A stretch of 32,245 nt of DNA, taken from an uncultured Clostridia bacterium (GTDB lineage: Bacteria; Bacillota; Clostridia; Oscillospirales; CAG-272). The DNA lies in assembly GCA_945929845.1 (NCBI GenBank), contig CAMEON010000023.1:1-32245 (forward strand), read 5' to 3'. A program made the position numbers and the translations under genes. Below the pieces are notes generated by a model. That model did not search any database. It worked only from the letters and a program-made list of their open reading frames with translations, and had not been told where the DNA came from. Positions 1 to 7,527 of the stretch are shown piece by piece. Every line of letters starts with the position of its first letter. Positions within the stretch are counted from its first letter, which is position 1.

Positions 1-791
1 AGTCCCCGGTAGCCCATGCGCCGAGCCAGGGCGGCCCACAGCTTGAGAAAATCATACCAGTTGTCGTCGTCAATGATGACAGACACAGGGAAGCCCAGCT
101 CCACCCGGGCCTCTGTCTTGGTGGCATACTCCCCCCGGAGCCAGCGGAGGCAGGCACTCATGCGGGTCTGAGCCGCCTCTCCCCCCTCCAGGTAGGCCCG
201 GTAGTAGGAAGTGATGACCCGGGCGAAGTCAAAGCCGCCCACCAGGAACTCCAGCTCCCGCATGGTGTCGCTGACCCGGGCACTCATCCGATCGGCGAAG
301 CGGCTGTCCTCCGGGGACAGCCCCTCCCGGAGCAGGTCATCCTGCATCTGCCCGATCCAGCGGGCGATCAGCTTGGGCAGTGCCCCGCCATCCGGGGAAG
401 CCTTGGAGGCCAGATTCTTCATCAGCTCCCGGTAGGTGGCCACGCCGGAGCCGCCGCTGCCGTACAGCCGTCGCTCCGGGGACAGGTCGGCATCGGCGGT
501 CAGGAAATCCCGCTCCAGGGCATACCCCCGGATCAGCTGGATCAGGAAGCTCTTGCCGCTTCCGTACCGTCCGATGAGGAACCGCATGGTACCGCCGCCG
601 CTGTCCAGGTGCTCCAGGTCAGAGAGCAGGGCGGCGATCTCGTCCTTGCGCCCGATGGCAATGTAGGGCGCACCGGCCCGGGGCACCACCCCGGCGGACA
701 CCGAGGACAAAAGGGATCCCAGGATCCGGCGGGGCACCCTGACCTCCCCGGCTCCGCCCGTGGTAGCTGTATTCATATCCGTTCCGCTCAT
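1..791 (-). CDS. P-loop ATPase, BREX BrxC/BrxD-like (DUF2791), 3'-truncated by window edge
   Basis: Open frame of 263 codons running off the left edge with no stop. The start is the ATG at 791, preceded by GGAG at 7 nt; a second in-frame ATG lies five codons later. A Walker A motif GRYGSGKS is at residues 74-81. A downstream block (about 218-262) reads WLRGEYATKTEAR, then LGFPVSVIIDDDNWYDFLK, then LARRMGYRG. That arrangement is typical of the BREX ATP-binding domain family (DUF2791), where a Walker B segment normally follows directly; here it would lie outside the window. Family members are ATPases found in BREX-type and TerB-associated conflict systems, and the exact reaction is not established for this branch. 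It is 52 bp downstream of the TerB-domain gene on the same strand, so the two are probably one operon. Whether a helicase gene follows cannot be seen. Confidence 0.85.
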   Translation of the reverse strand, partial: MSGTDMNTATTGGAGEVRVPRRILGSLLSSVSAGVVPRAGAPYIAIGRKDEIAALLSDLEHLDSGGGTMRFLIGRYGSGKSFLIQLIRGYALERDFLTADADLSPERRLYGSGGSGVATYRELMKNLASKASPDGGALPKLIARWIGQMQDDLLREGLSPEDSRFADRMSARVSDTMRELEFLVGGFDFARVITSYYRAYLEGGEAAQTRMSACLRWLRGEYATKTEARVELGFPVSVIIDDDNWYDFLKLWAALARRMGYRG

Positions 792-843
792 GTGAACACT
801 CCTTTTCCGTGTAAATATCTGCCTGTCCGGCCATACGGACAGG

Positions 844-2742
844 TCAGGGGGCATCTTCCAGCAAGGCTCGGACGGTCTCCCGGTAATCCTCCAGGACGAC
901 ATAGGTGCCGTCCCCCCGATCCTCCAGGATCACATCGAAGATCTCGTTGTCCGCCGTGATGCTGTTGACCCGGTCAGCCAGGGCATCCGGCATGGTGTGC
1001 CAGGCATCCGCCAGCGACCGCTGGCCAGCCCTGTCCTCCGCCAGAGCCAGCCGGACAAAGGCACACAACGGCCCCAATGCCGCCCCCAGGCCCCCTGCTT
1101 CGGGGGCTGTGACGGCGGTGGCCTCTGCGGGGGTAGCCACCGCAGGTGCCGGGGTGGCTGTCTCCCGGGGTGGCTCCGGTGCGGTGTCCGGCTCCTCCCC
1201 GCCGTCCCCTCCGAAAGCCTCGGTCAGGATCCGGGTGGTCTCCCAGGAGTCCCGCTCGATGGCGGCCGCATCGGCCATAGACACCTCCTTGCGGGGCAGA
1301 TCGTACAGAGCCTCGTACGCCGGCCTCGGTGCCGCCTGCGCAGGGGATGCCGCCGGGCGGGCGGGAGCCAGGGGGGCCAGGTAGTCATCCAGCGCATCCT
1401 TCACCGAGGCGGGCAGGGACATGACCGACAGCCGGGAGCGGACGCCGATCCAGCTCCGCAGACGATTCTCCATATGCCTGACCATGTCGCCCACCAAAAA
1501 CCGCAGTTCATGGGAGCGGGAGAAGGAGGTGTAGGACACCAGGATCCGCCGTTTGTTCTGGTAGGCGCAGAGGGCACCGGTGTAGGCATCCCGGATCATG
1601 CCGGAGTCCTGAAGCTGGATGAGGGGCGGCTTCCCGTTCCTACCCAGAAGCAGGGGCAGGACAGCCGAGATCCCGCCGGGGATCACCCTGTCAAAGAGCG
1701 GCCCATGCTCTCCGGCGGCAAATTTGCTTTTATGGTAATCATACTGACAGCAGTAGCGCAGAAGGATCCGGGCACTTTCCATGTCGTGGCCTTCCCCGCT
1801 GACGGTGTCGGACAGGTAGAATTCCTTGAGTTGGCTGATCCGCACGATCTCATCCAGTGCCGGAGCCAGCCGATCCACCGGGGCGTTCAGGTGGTGGAGC
1901 AGGCAGAAGTCACACAGCCACTCGCACATGTAATGATCCAACTGCGGGTACGCCTTGCGGTAGGCCATCCACAGGTCTGCCATGCCGTCCCGGATGCGTG
2001 CCGCCTCCCTGCCTCCGGCGGTCTCCAGGGGCAGGTTGATCAGTTCAAACAGGTAGAGCAGGATGTAGGCATAGTCGGTATCGGGGTAGGAACCGTGCCG
2101 CACCCTGTCCCGCCAGGTCAGGTACCAGGCAAGCTGGCGGCGGCTCAGCTGGGCATACTGGGGAAAGAAGGAGAAGAAGGGCTCCTGCCGGGCTTCCCTC
2201 GTCCGGATCGGCTCCATGGCGGCGTACCGTTCCACATCCTTGGTGAACTGATCAAAGTAGTGGTAATTGGAACGCCAGGCGTACACCTGCACCCGGTGGA
2301 GCAGGACGCCATCCGGGTCGTACTCATCTATGGGCTGAGCTCCCTCCTGCTCCTTGGCCGTGTGGGGCGGTACATAGTGGGGGGTACCCAGCTCCGTCCC
2401 GGACAGCGGGCCGGTGCCCTCCGGCACTGCCTTCTTCGGGGTCGCCCCGGCGGTGGTCTTCCCGGCAGAGGCTGCCCCGGCGGGTGCCGACTGGTCTGGC
2501 CTGACCGTCAGGGGAGCCGGGCGGACAGTCTCTGCCGTGTCTGCGCCCTGCCCCCGGCCGGAGGCAGAGGCAGGGGTAAATTCCACCTCCACCGCCTGGG
2601 GTGCCTGCGTCTTCCCTTGCAACGGGCTTCGGTTCCCCGTGCGGGTCGGGCCGGGCTTTGCGGGAATCAGCCGACTGATGTCCCAGAAATCATCCAGCTC
2701 CCTGTCACGATCCTTCCTGTCCCCGTCCTTTATCTCTGCCAC
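844..2742 (-). CDS. TerB-N / TerB-C domain protein
   Basis: 632 aa starting at a GTG (reads MAEIKDGD) behind a G-rich ribosome site (AAGGGGGG). Residues about 30-140 are a Pro/Ala/Thr-rich linker. A TerB-N-like domain spans about 148-360, with the block LAWYLTWRDRVRHG followed by DYAYILLYLFELINLP, characteristic of the family. The C-terminal about 140 residues (SWETTRILTEAF ... FDVILEDRGDGTYVVLEDY) resemble TerB-C, after another Pro/Ala-rich linker. TerB-N and TerB-C were defined in comparative studies of tellurite-resistance-linked stress systems, where they flank or replace the TerB domain and co-occur with ATPases and helicases. No obvious central TerB domain was recognised. It is the first gene of the operon with the DUF2791 ATPase and has its own promoter at 2791-2819. 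It likely acts in the cytoplasm as a scaffold or sensor for the ATPase (inference). Confidence 0.85.
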   Translation of the reverse strand: MAEIKDGDRKDRDRELDDFWDISRLIPAKPGPTRTGNRSPLQGKTQAPQAVEVEFTPASASGRGQGADTAETVRPAPLTVRPDQSAPAGAASAGKTTAGATPKKAVPEGTGPLSGTELGTPHYVPPHTAKEQEGAQPIDEYDPDGVLLHRVQVYAWRSNYHYFDQFTKDVERYAAMEPIRTREARQEPFFSFFPQYAQLSRRQLAWYLTWRDRVRHGSYPDTDYAYILLYLFELINLPLETAGGREAARIRDGMADLWMAYRKAYPQLDHYMCEWLCDFCLLHHLNAPVDRLAPALDEIVRISQLKEFYLSDTVSGEGHDMESARILLRYCCQYDYHKSKFAAGEHGPLFDRVIPGGISAVLPLLLGRNGKPPLIQLQDSGMIRDAYTGALCAYQNKRRILVSYTSFSRSHELRFLVGDMVRHMENRLRSWIGVRSRLSVMSLPASVKDALDDYLAPLAPARPAASPAQAAPRPAYEALYDLPRKEVSMADAAAIERDSWETTRILTEAFGGDGGEEPDTAPEPPRETATPAPAVATPAEATAVTAPEAGGLGAALGPLCAFVRLALAEDRAGQRSLADAWHTMPDALADRVNSITADNEIFDVILEDRGDGTYVVLEDYRETVRALLEDAP

Positions 2743-2790
2743 GGAACCACCCCCCTTTCCTATGCAAAAATGCGTGTTGGGTAATACATT

Positions 2791-2819
2791 ATTGTATCAT
2801 ACATGCGTCCGTTTGTCAA
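2791..2819 (-). promoter_or_regulatory. Sigma-A promoter for the TerB/ATPase operon
   Basis: Reading on the minus strand, TTGACA (2819-2814), a 17-bp spacer, then TACAAT (2796-2791). Initiation would fall near 2784, about 40 nt before the GTG start of the TerB-domain gene. Confidence 0.8.
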
Positions 2820-2920
2820 CCGTTCACACGAAAAGGCAGAATAATTTTAGAGACGGGGAGTTACCGTTCAGGCACCTGACCGTGAGGTATCTGGTTTTCC
2901 CATGCATATTGTAAATCTCA

Positions 2921-3155
2921 TAGCCCCATCCCCCCACCCCCTTCCCGGCGGGAAGGGGGCAGAGTCTAAGTTTTTTTGCAAGGGGCCTGCGGCCCCTTGC
3001 ATCCCTGCCTTTTTACGCCGGACGCCAGCTGTGCTAACCGGATGTTGTATAACACTGGGCGCATTTGCAGGGGAGCCGGGGACGGCAGTCCCCGGCGAAA
3101 AATCTTTCGTCTCCCCCTTCCCCGCCGGGGAAGGGGGTCGGGGGGATAGGGCAAA
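2921..3155. repeat. MITE-like palindromic element with C-rich inverted ends
   Basis: About 235 bp between the TerB operon and the HAD gene. The left end (about 2922-2946) and right end (about 3129-3155) are inverted copies of a run CCCC-ATCCCCCC-ACCCCCTTCCC. Each end is itself a hairpin: 2937-2946 with 2950-2959, and 3113-3123 with 3127-3137. Inside are two more perfect hairpins: GCAAGGGGCC at 2978-2987 with 2991-3000, and GCCGGGGAC at 3075-3083 with 3088-3096. A small CGAAA/TTTCG stem sits at 3096-3109. No credible coding potential. The form resembles a non-autonomous mobile or REP/BIME-type element; no target-site duplication was identified. Confidence 0.65.
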
Positions 3156-3263
3156 GCCCAGTCAGAAAATCTATCTGGGACATAGGACAATGCAGTTATG
3201 TCATTATCAAGCACCTTAACAATGCTAAGTAAAGAGCAACCTGAATTTTTCGCAAAAAACCTG

Positions 3264-3292
3264 TTGATTTATAAGCGGCTTCCGAGTATAAT
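3264..3292 (+). promoter_or_regulatory. Sigma-A promoter for the HAD gene
   Basis: TTGATT (3264-3269), 17-bp spacer, TATAAT (3287-3292). Predicted initiation is near 3299, about 34 nt before the ATG at 3333. Confidence 0.7.
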
Positions 3293-3332
3293 GGTTACGA
3301 TGAATTTCTGACAGGGAGGTGCGTCCGTCCGC

Positions 3333-3812
3333 ATGAAGAACCGTATCATATTCCTTGATATTGACGGGGTGCTGAACAGTGTCGCCTATGACAGGGTCAG
3401 AACCGCAGAGCAGACCAACATTGACCAGACCAGGCTCCCCCTGCTCAAGGGCCTGGTTGATGATACGCAGGCTATCCTGATCCTGTCCAGCTCCTGGCGC
3501 AAGCACTGGAGTCCGGATGAGGCGCAGTGTGACCGGATCGGGCGGGAACTGAACCGTATCTTTGCCGAATACGGGATGGTGATTTCAGGGAAAACGCCCC
3601 AGCGGCCTGACGGCGACCGGGCTGGGGAGATCAGCGACTGGCTGGCCTGTCACGGCGGGATCGCATCGGTTTCGTTTGTCATCCTTGACGATGCGCCCTT
3701 CGGCTGGGGGGTGTTGCAGGATCATCTTGTAAGAACCGATGCCCGCATCGGCAGAGGGCTGGAGGACAGGCACATCCGGAAGGCTGTGGAAATACTGTGC
3801 CGGGACAGCTGA
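3333..3812 (+). CDS. HAD-superfamily protein (HAD_SAK-like)
   Basis: 159 aa, a small cytoplasmic protein. Motif I is FLDIDGVLN (Asp9, Asp11). Motif II-like SSSWR follows near residue 50, and an acidic motif VILDDA appears late. This pattern (DIDGVLN then SSSWR then LDD) matches the HAD branch also found as a domain of multidomain RNA-repair proteins, and in many stand-alone proteins of unknown substrate. A phosphohydrolase or nucleotide phosphatase activity is likely but the substrate is unknown. A GGGAGG lies 13 nt before the ATG, a long spacing, so initiation may be weak. It has its own promoter at 3264-3292. It lies divergently from the TerB operon across the palindromic element and 145 bp upstream of the ABC operon. 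Confidence 0.8.
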   Translation: MKNRIIFLDIDGVLNSVAYDRVRTAEQTNIDQTRLPLLKGLVDDTQAILILSSSWRKHWSPDEAQCDRIGRELNRIFAEYGMVISGKTPQRPDGDRAGEISDWLACHGGIASVSFVILDDAPFGWGVLQDHLVRTDARIGRGLEDRHIRKAVEILCRDS

Positions 3813-3890
3813 CCGGGCATTGCCGTTCAGCCGGGAACAGGATGCGGCTTCAAAAACTGTCAAAACATTTGCTGTGTCCGGTGCATGCCA

Positions 3891-3919
3891 TTGACAAAGA
3901 CCGACAGACAGTGTATAAT
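3891..3919 (+). promoter_or_regulatory. Perfect-consensus promoter for the ABC operon
   Basis: TTGACA (3891-3896), 17-bp spacer, TATAAT (3914-3919). All twelve hexamer positions match the sigma-A consensus. Predicted start is near 3926, leaving a leader of about 32 nt with AAAGGA before the GTG. Confidence 0.85.
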
Positions 3920-3957
3920 AGGCATAAAACAGCGGCTAAGAGAAAGGAACAGTCACA

Positions 3958-4908
3958 GTGGAGCAACAGAACAGTTACAGTGGCAAGTACAGCATTGAGA
4001 TCTCCGGTCTGAACAAGTCCTTCGGCGACATACACGCCGTCCGGGATCTGAGCTTCCATGTCAAGTGCGGGGAGCTTTTCGCTTTCCTCGGTGTCAACGG
4101 AGCCGGGAAAAGCACCACCATCTCCATCATGTGCGGACAGCTTGCCCGGGACAGCGGTCGGGTGGTGATCTGCGGGCAGGACACAGACCAGCCGGGAGGC
4201 GGAGCCAGGGAGACTGTGACCCGCAAGCTGGGCGTGGTCTTTCAGAATTCGGTACTGGATCAGCCCCTGACCGTCCGGGACAACCTGCAAAGCCGGGCGG
4301 CCCTGTACGGCATCCGGGGCAAGGCCTTCCGGGAACGGTTGGATCAGCTGTCTGACCTGCTGGACTTCAGGGAGCTGCTGGGGCGCACCGTGGGCACGCT
4401 GTCCGGCGGCCAGCGGCGGCGCATCGACATCGCCCGTGCCCTTCTGCACCGGCCAGAGATTCTGGTGCTGGACGAGCCGACCACCGGGCTGGATCCGCAG
4501 ACCCGGCGGCTCCTGTGGGACATTGTCACCGACCTGCGGCGGCGGGAGAACATGACTGTCTTCCTCACCACCCACTACATGGAGGAGGCGGCGGATGCGG
4601 ACTATGTGGTGATCCTGGACAGTGGCCGGATCGCCGCCGAGGGCACCCCGCTGTCCCTGAAAAACACCTACACCGGGGACTTCATCACCCTGTACGGGGC
4701 TACCCAGGCACAGATCGACACGCTGGGTCTGCCCTGCCAGAGGCTCCGGGACGGGGTACGGCTGGCGGTGCCCAACACGGAGGCGGCCACAAGGCTCATC
4801 GTCCAGCATCCGGATATATTCAAGGACTATGAGATCTCCAAGGGCGGGATGGACGATGTGTTCCTGGCCGTCACGGGGAAAAAACTGCCGGGAGGTATGG
4901 GCGCATGA
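3958..4908 (+). CDS. ABC transporter ATP-binding protein
   Basis: 316 aa from a GTG start preceded by AGAAAGGAAC. It is a complete nucleotide-binding domain: Walker A GVNGAGKST (45-53), Q-loop FQNS (95-98), signature LSGGQ (148-152), Walker B ILVLDEP (168-174), D-loop GLDP and switch His206 (TTHYMEE). The C-terminal extension of about 85 residues (after residue 230) is typical of DrrA/NatA-type ATPases paired with ABC-2 permeases. It overlaps the permease gene by 4 bp (ATGA), so the two are translationally coupled. It would energise an exporter at the inner face of the membrane. The substrate (drug, lipid, peptide or ion) cannot be read from sequence. Confidence 0.95.
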   Translation: MEQQNSYSGKYSIEISGLNKSFGDIHAVRDLSFHVKCGELFAFLGVNGAGKSTTISIMCGQLARDSGRVVICGQDTDQPGGGARETVTRKLGVVFQNSVLDQPLTVRDNLQSRAALYGIRGKAFRERLDQLSDLLDFRELLGRTVGTLSGGQRRRIDIARALLHRPEILVLDEPTTGLDPQTRRLLWDIVTDLRRRENMTVFLTTHYMEEAADADYVVILDSGRIAAEGTPLSLKNTYTGDFITLYGATQAQIDTLGLPCQRLRDGVRLAVPNTEAATRLIVQHPDIFKDYEISKGGMDDVFLAVTGKKLPGGMGA

Positions 4909-5828
4909 CTGGTCTGACATCGCTGATCAAACGGAACTGCCGACTTTTCTTCAAGGACAAGGGGATGTTCTTCACCTCCCTGATCACGCCGATCATCCTG
5001 CTGGTTCTGTACGCCACCTTCCTGGCCAAGGTCTACCGGGACAGCTTTGTCTCCGCCATGCCGGAGGGCTTCCATTTGGATGAAGCCCTGATCAACGGCA
5101 CTGTCGGTGCCCAGTTGATCTCCTCCCTTCTGGCTGTTTCCTGTGTGACGGTGGCCTTCTGCTCCAATATGCTGATGATACAGGACAAGATCAGCGGTGC
5201 CCGCCGGGATCTGACCATGACCCCCGTCCGGCCTGCCGCCCTGGCTCTGGGCTACTTTGCGGCCAGCACCCTGGCCACCCTGATCATCTGCTTTGCGGCT
5301 CTGGCGGTCTGCCTGGTATACCTGGCCTTCGTCGGGTGGTACCTGTCCGTGGCGGATGTGCTTCGTCTTGCGCTGGATGTGATCCTCCTGGTGCTGTTCG
5401 GCACCTCCCTGTCCTCCCTGATCAATTACCCGCTGTCCACCAACGGGCAGGGCTCCGCCGTAGGCACCATCGTCAGTGCCGGGTACGGCTTCCTGTGCGG
5501 AGCCTACATGCCCATCTCCAGCTTTTCCGACGGCCTGCAAAAGGTGCTGTCCTTCCTGCCGGGCACCTATGGCACCTCCCTCATCCGAAACCACGCCCTG
5601 CGGGGTGTCTATGAGGAGATGGCGAACCAGGGCGTCCCTGCCCAGGTGCTGGAGGGCATCCGGGACTCGGTGGACTGCAACCTGTACTTCTTCGGGGAAA
5701 AGGTGTCCATCGGTGCCATGTATGCCGTGCTGGTCGGGGCTACGGTAGCCCTTGTGGGCGTGTATGTGCTGATCCAGACGCTGGCCGGCAGGAAAAGAAG
5801 GAAGATTGGGAGGAAGCAAACAGCATGA
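4905..5828 (+). CDS. ABC-2 type permease
   Basis: 307 aa. A charged N-terminus (LIKRNCRLFFKDKGMFF) is followed by a first membrane span (SLITPIILLVLYATFLAKV), a large loop, then about five further hydrophobic spans ending in GAMYAVLVGATVALVGVYVLIQ and a basic tail. This matches the ABC-2 membrane family (six spans, no ATPase). It overlaps the ATPase gene upstream (ATGA at 4905) and the DUF1893 gene downstream (ATGA at 5825), so three genes are tightly coupled. The conserved MTPVRPAALALGYF segment after the second or third span is typical of DrrB/NodJ-like permeases. Likely an exporter subunit; substrate unknown. Confidence 0.92.
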   Translation: MTGLTSLIKRNCRLFFKDKGMFFTSLITPIILLVLYATFLAKVYRDSFVSAMPEGFHLDEALINGTVGAQLISSLLAVSCVTVAFCSNMLMIQDKISGARRDLTMTPVRPAALALGYFAASTLATLIICFAALAVCLVYLAFVGWYLSVADVLRLALDVILLVLFGTSLSSLINYPLSTNGQGSAVGTIVSAGYGFLCGAYMPISSFSDGLQKVLSFLPGTYGTSLIRNHALRGVYEEMANQGVPAQVLEGIRDSVDCNLYFFGEKVSIGAMYAVLVGATVALVGVYVLIQTLAGRKRRKIGRKQTA

Positions 5829-6280
5829 GCGGGCAGGAAACAGTAAGATCGGAGCAGGACGGTGCCGGAGCAGATGTGGCTCCCCGTCTGGAGGACGGCT
5901 ACACCTGCGTCATCACCCGGGACGGCCGGACGCTGTATGCCAGCCGGGAAAGTGGCATCCGCCCCCTGTTGGAAATTCTCAGGCAGGGGATAGATGTGTC
6001 CGGCGGCGATGCGGCTGACCGGATCGTGGGAAAGGCGGCGGCTCTGCTGTACGCCCGCATGGGTGTGGCCCGGGTCAGGGCGGTGGTCATGAGCCGGAGC
6101 GGCCTTTCGGTTCTGGAGAGCCGGGGCATCCCGGCGCAGTATCAGACCCTGACTGATGCCATTGTCAACCGCCGGGGAGACGGCCCCTGCCCCATGGAGC
6201 AGGCTGTGGCCGACCTGGACGACCCGGACAGGGCCTATGTCGCCCTGGAAGCCAGGGTCAGGGAGCTGGCGGGGGCATGA
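5825..6280 (+). CDS. DUF1893 family protein (deaminase-fold-like)
   Basis: 151 aa. After a poorly conserved N-terminus of about 25 residues, the family core runs from YTCVITRDGRTLYAS to DRIVGKAAALLYARMGV, then VVMSRSGLSVLESRGI, then IVNRRGDGPCPMEQAV (about 115-128). As recalled, the structural representative of this family has a cytidine-deaminase-like fold. The GPCPME segment sits where deaminases carry a PCxxC zinc motif, but the second Cys is Glu here, so zinc-dependent catalysis is doubtful. It overlaps the permease by 4 bp and is the last gene of the ABC operon, followed by a terminator. Its function is not known; coupling suggests a role tied to the transporter. Confidence 0.85.
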   Translation: MSGQETVRSEQDGAGADVAPRLEDGYTCVITRDGRTLYASRESGIRPLLEILRQGIDVSGGDAADRIVGKAAALLYARMGVARVRAVVMSRSGLSVLESRGIPAQYQTLTDAIVNRRGDGPCPMEQAVADLDDPDRAYVALEARVRELAGA

Positions 6281-6307
6281 ATAAGGGCAAATAGGCAAGT
6301 ATAAAGG

Positions 6308-6352
6308 CCGGGCAGATGCACGCAGGGTGCACTTGCCCGGTCTTGGTTTTTA
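6308..6352 (+). terminator. Intrinsic terminator of the ABC/DUF1893 operon
   Basis: Stem CCGGGCAGATGCA (6308-6320) pairs with TGCACTTGCCCGG (6328-6340) with one mismatch and one G-U pair, followed by TCTTGGTTTTTAT. It lies 28 bp after the DUF1893 stop. Confidence 0.85.
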
Positions 6353-6423
6353 TAATCCATTGGGAAAGCGATCGTCTCCGTCAGGCGGCACGGGATGCGG
6401 CCATGATGCCCGGCTGGCCATGA

Positions 6424-7089
6424 TTATCGGTTCTTGTACCGCCTTTTCAGGAAGTCTGTTGACTGCTTGGTGGGCATCAGATCATACTCGTACAGATCCT
6501 GATATATCCGCGGTATCTTTTTCAGCCGGAGGTTCATATCATCCCTGTCAAAGGCGGTCAGATCCAGCTCGTCCTCCCCCAGCCACTCACAGTATTCCGC
6601 ATACCTTCTGCCGCTTTTGGCGGCGTAAGCCTTGGCGATCTCCTCCAGTCCGCCGACACCTCCACAATCCTCGATGATACCATAGCCCTCCCCCTCCAGC
6701 ACCCGGGGCAGTTCTCTTCCGGGCAGTTCCTTGTCCTCAAATACTTTCTCAAGGGTGAGCGTCACCTTCCACCCGTCTCCGTAATCGTACAGCATTGTCA
6801 GTTGATCCCCGACCCTGTAGATCAGACTGTGCATTTTTTCGGTTGTGGCATCCTTCGCCTCCTCACCGTCGCCGTACTCGTTCGGCACTGCATAAGTCAC
6901 CAGTTCATGGTAGGGACGGAATTCTTTCTGGATGCAAAAGAGATGGCTCGCCTCCATCTCATATAGGGTCATCACGATGTAACCCAGTCTTGCCACCGTG
7001 ATATGTCCGGGAACCTGAATCCGTCTCCATATCTTCGGTTCGTAGTCGTTCAACTCTGTGTAAAACTGATAGATGGGATGGGATGCCAT
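6424..7089 (-). CDS. Plasmid pRiA4b ORF-3-like protein
   Basis: 221 aa. The start is the ATG at 7089 because GAGGAGG lies 5 nt upstream; the frame stays open for 32 more codons without a ribosome site. The core begins IYQFYTELNDYEPKIWRRIQVPGHITVARLGYIV in two blocks, then has YDYGDGWKVTLTLEKV and a late CGGVGG-EE segment. This order is diagnostic of the pRiA4b ORF-3-like family: W/RRI motif, DYGDxW motif, then GxxDCGGxxG. The family is widespread on plasmids and chromosomes and its biochemical role is unknown. It is a single-gene unit with a promoter at 7144-7173, convergent with the DUF1893 operon. Confidence 0.88.
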   Translation of the reverse strand: MASHPIYQFYTELNDYEPKIWRRIQVPGHITVARLGYIVMTLYEMEASHLFCIQKEFRPYHELVTYAVPNEYGDGEEAKDATTEKMHSLIYRVGDQLTMLYDYGDGWKVTLTLEKVFEDKELPGRELPRVLEGEGYGIIEDCGGVGGLEEIAKAYAAKSGRRYAEYCEWLGEDELDLTAFDRDDMNLRLKKIPRIYQDLYEYDLMPTKQSTDFLKRRYKNR

Positions 7090-7143
7090 AATAACCTCCT
7101 CCATGCCCCAGGCATTCATTCTGTAACTGTACCTGTAGTTGTG

Positions 7144-7173
7144 ATTATAACACATTTCACCGTACAATTCAAT
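7144..7173 (-). promoter_or_regulatory. Promoter for the pRiA4b ORF-3-like gene
   Basis: On the minus strand TTGAAT (7173-7168), 18-bp spacer, TATAAT (7149-7144). It places initiation about 48 nt upstream of the ATG at 7089. Confidence 0.65.
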
Positions 7174-7218
7174 ATGATTATTCAATGATTGTCAGACTTT
7201 TTTCATTTCCATGGAACC

Positions 7219-7237
7219 GGGCGACCACAGGTCGCCC
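7219..7237. repeat. GGGCGACC palindromic element
   Basis: Perfect 8-bp inverted repeat GGGCGACC (7219-7226), loop ACA, GGTCGCCC (7230-7237), followed by CTACAATTGTAA. Stems of this form recur widely between genes in gut Clostridia (recollection, not searched). It lies between two divergent promoters. Confidence 0.6.
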
Positions 7238-7301
7238 CTACAATTGTAAAAAGCTGTGTGGAACATACCATGGTATATGCGGTCATTCCGCGCCCATCCG
7301 G

Positions 7302-7313
7302 CTGAACTGTAAC
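7302..7313. repeat. Isolated end of the GTTACAGTTCA repeat family
   Basis: CTGAACTGTAAC, the same terminal motif as the elements at 8946-9263, 14909-15000, 25448 and 27907. Only one end is obvious here. Confidence 0.5.
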
Positions 7314-7378
7314 TTTCCGTGTCACAGCATCACAAAGAGACCCCCGCAGGCAAGCCTGAATTTTCGTCAGAATTTCCG

Positions 7379-7407
7379 TTGACAGTTCCCGGGAAAAGTG
7401 TTATAAT
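7379..7407 (+). promoter_or_regulatory. Perfect-consensus promoter for the MATE gene
   Basis: TTGACA (7379-7384), 17-bp spacer, TATAAT (7402-7407). Predicted start is near 7414, just before the leader terminator hairpin. Confidence 0.85.
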
Positions 7408-7419
7408 ATTTGTTGCAAT

Positions 7420-7467
7420 GAGTAGCTGAAACGGCGTAAGTCCAATTGTTTCAGCTACTCCTTTTTT
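7420..7467 (+). terminator. Leader terminator/attenuator before the MATE gene
   Basis: Perfect 13-bp stem GAGTAGCTGAAAC (7420-7432) with GTTTCAGCTACTC (7448-7460), a 15-nt loop, then CTTTTTT. It begins within about 10 nt of the predicted transcription start and lies 60 bp before the MATE ATG. It would stop most transcripts unless relieved. A three-codon frame ATG-AGT-AGC-TGA starts at 7418 inside the first arm but has no clear ribosome site. No known riboswitch was recognised. Confidence 0.75.
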
Positions 7468-7527
7468 ATGCACTACAAAAGGAAAGCAACTGCGGATATC
7501 ATACGCAAGAAAGGAACGGTCATTCCT

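Noticed and set aside
997-2784. Long plus-strand open frame of about 595 codons opposite the TerB-domain gene
   Set aside because: Low-information Gly/Pro/His-rich translation, antisense to a gene with clear domains, promoter and ribosome site; typical of GC-rich shadows.
2902-3219. Small open frames over the palindromic element
   Set aside because: They follow the hairpins on both strands, have no ribosome site and no family resemblance.
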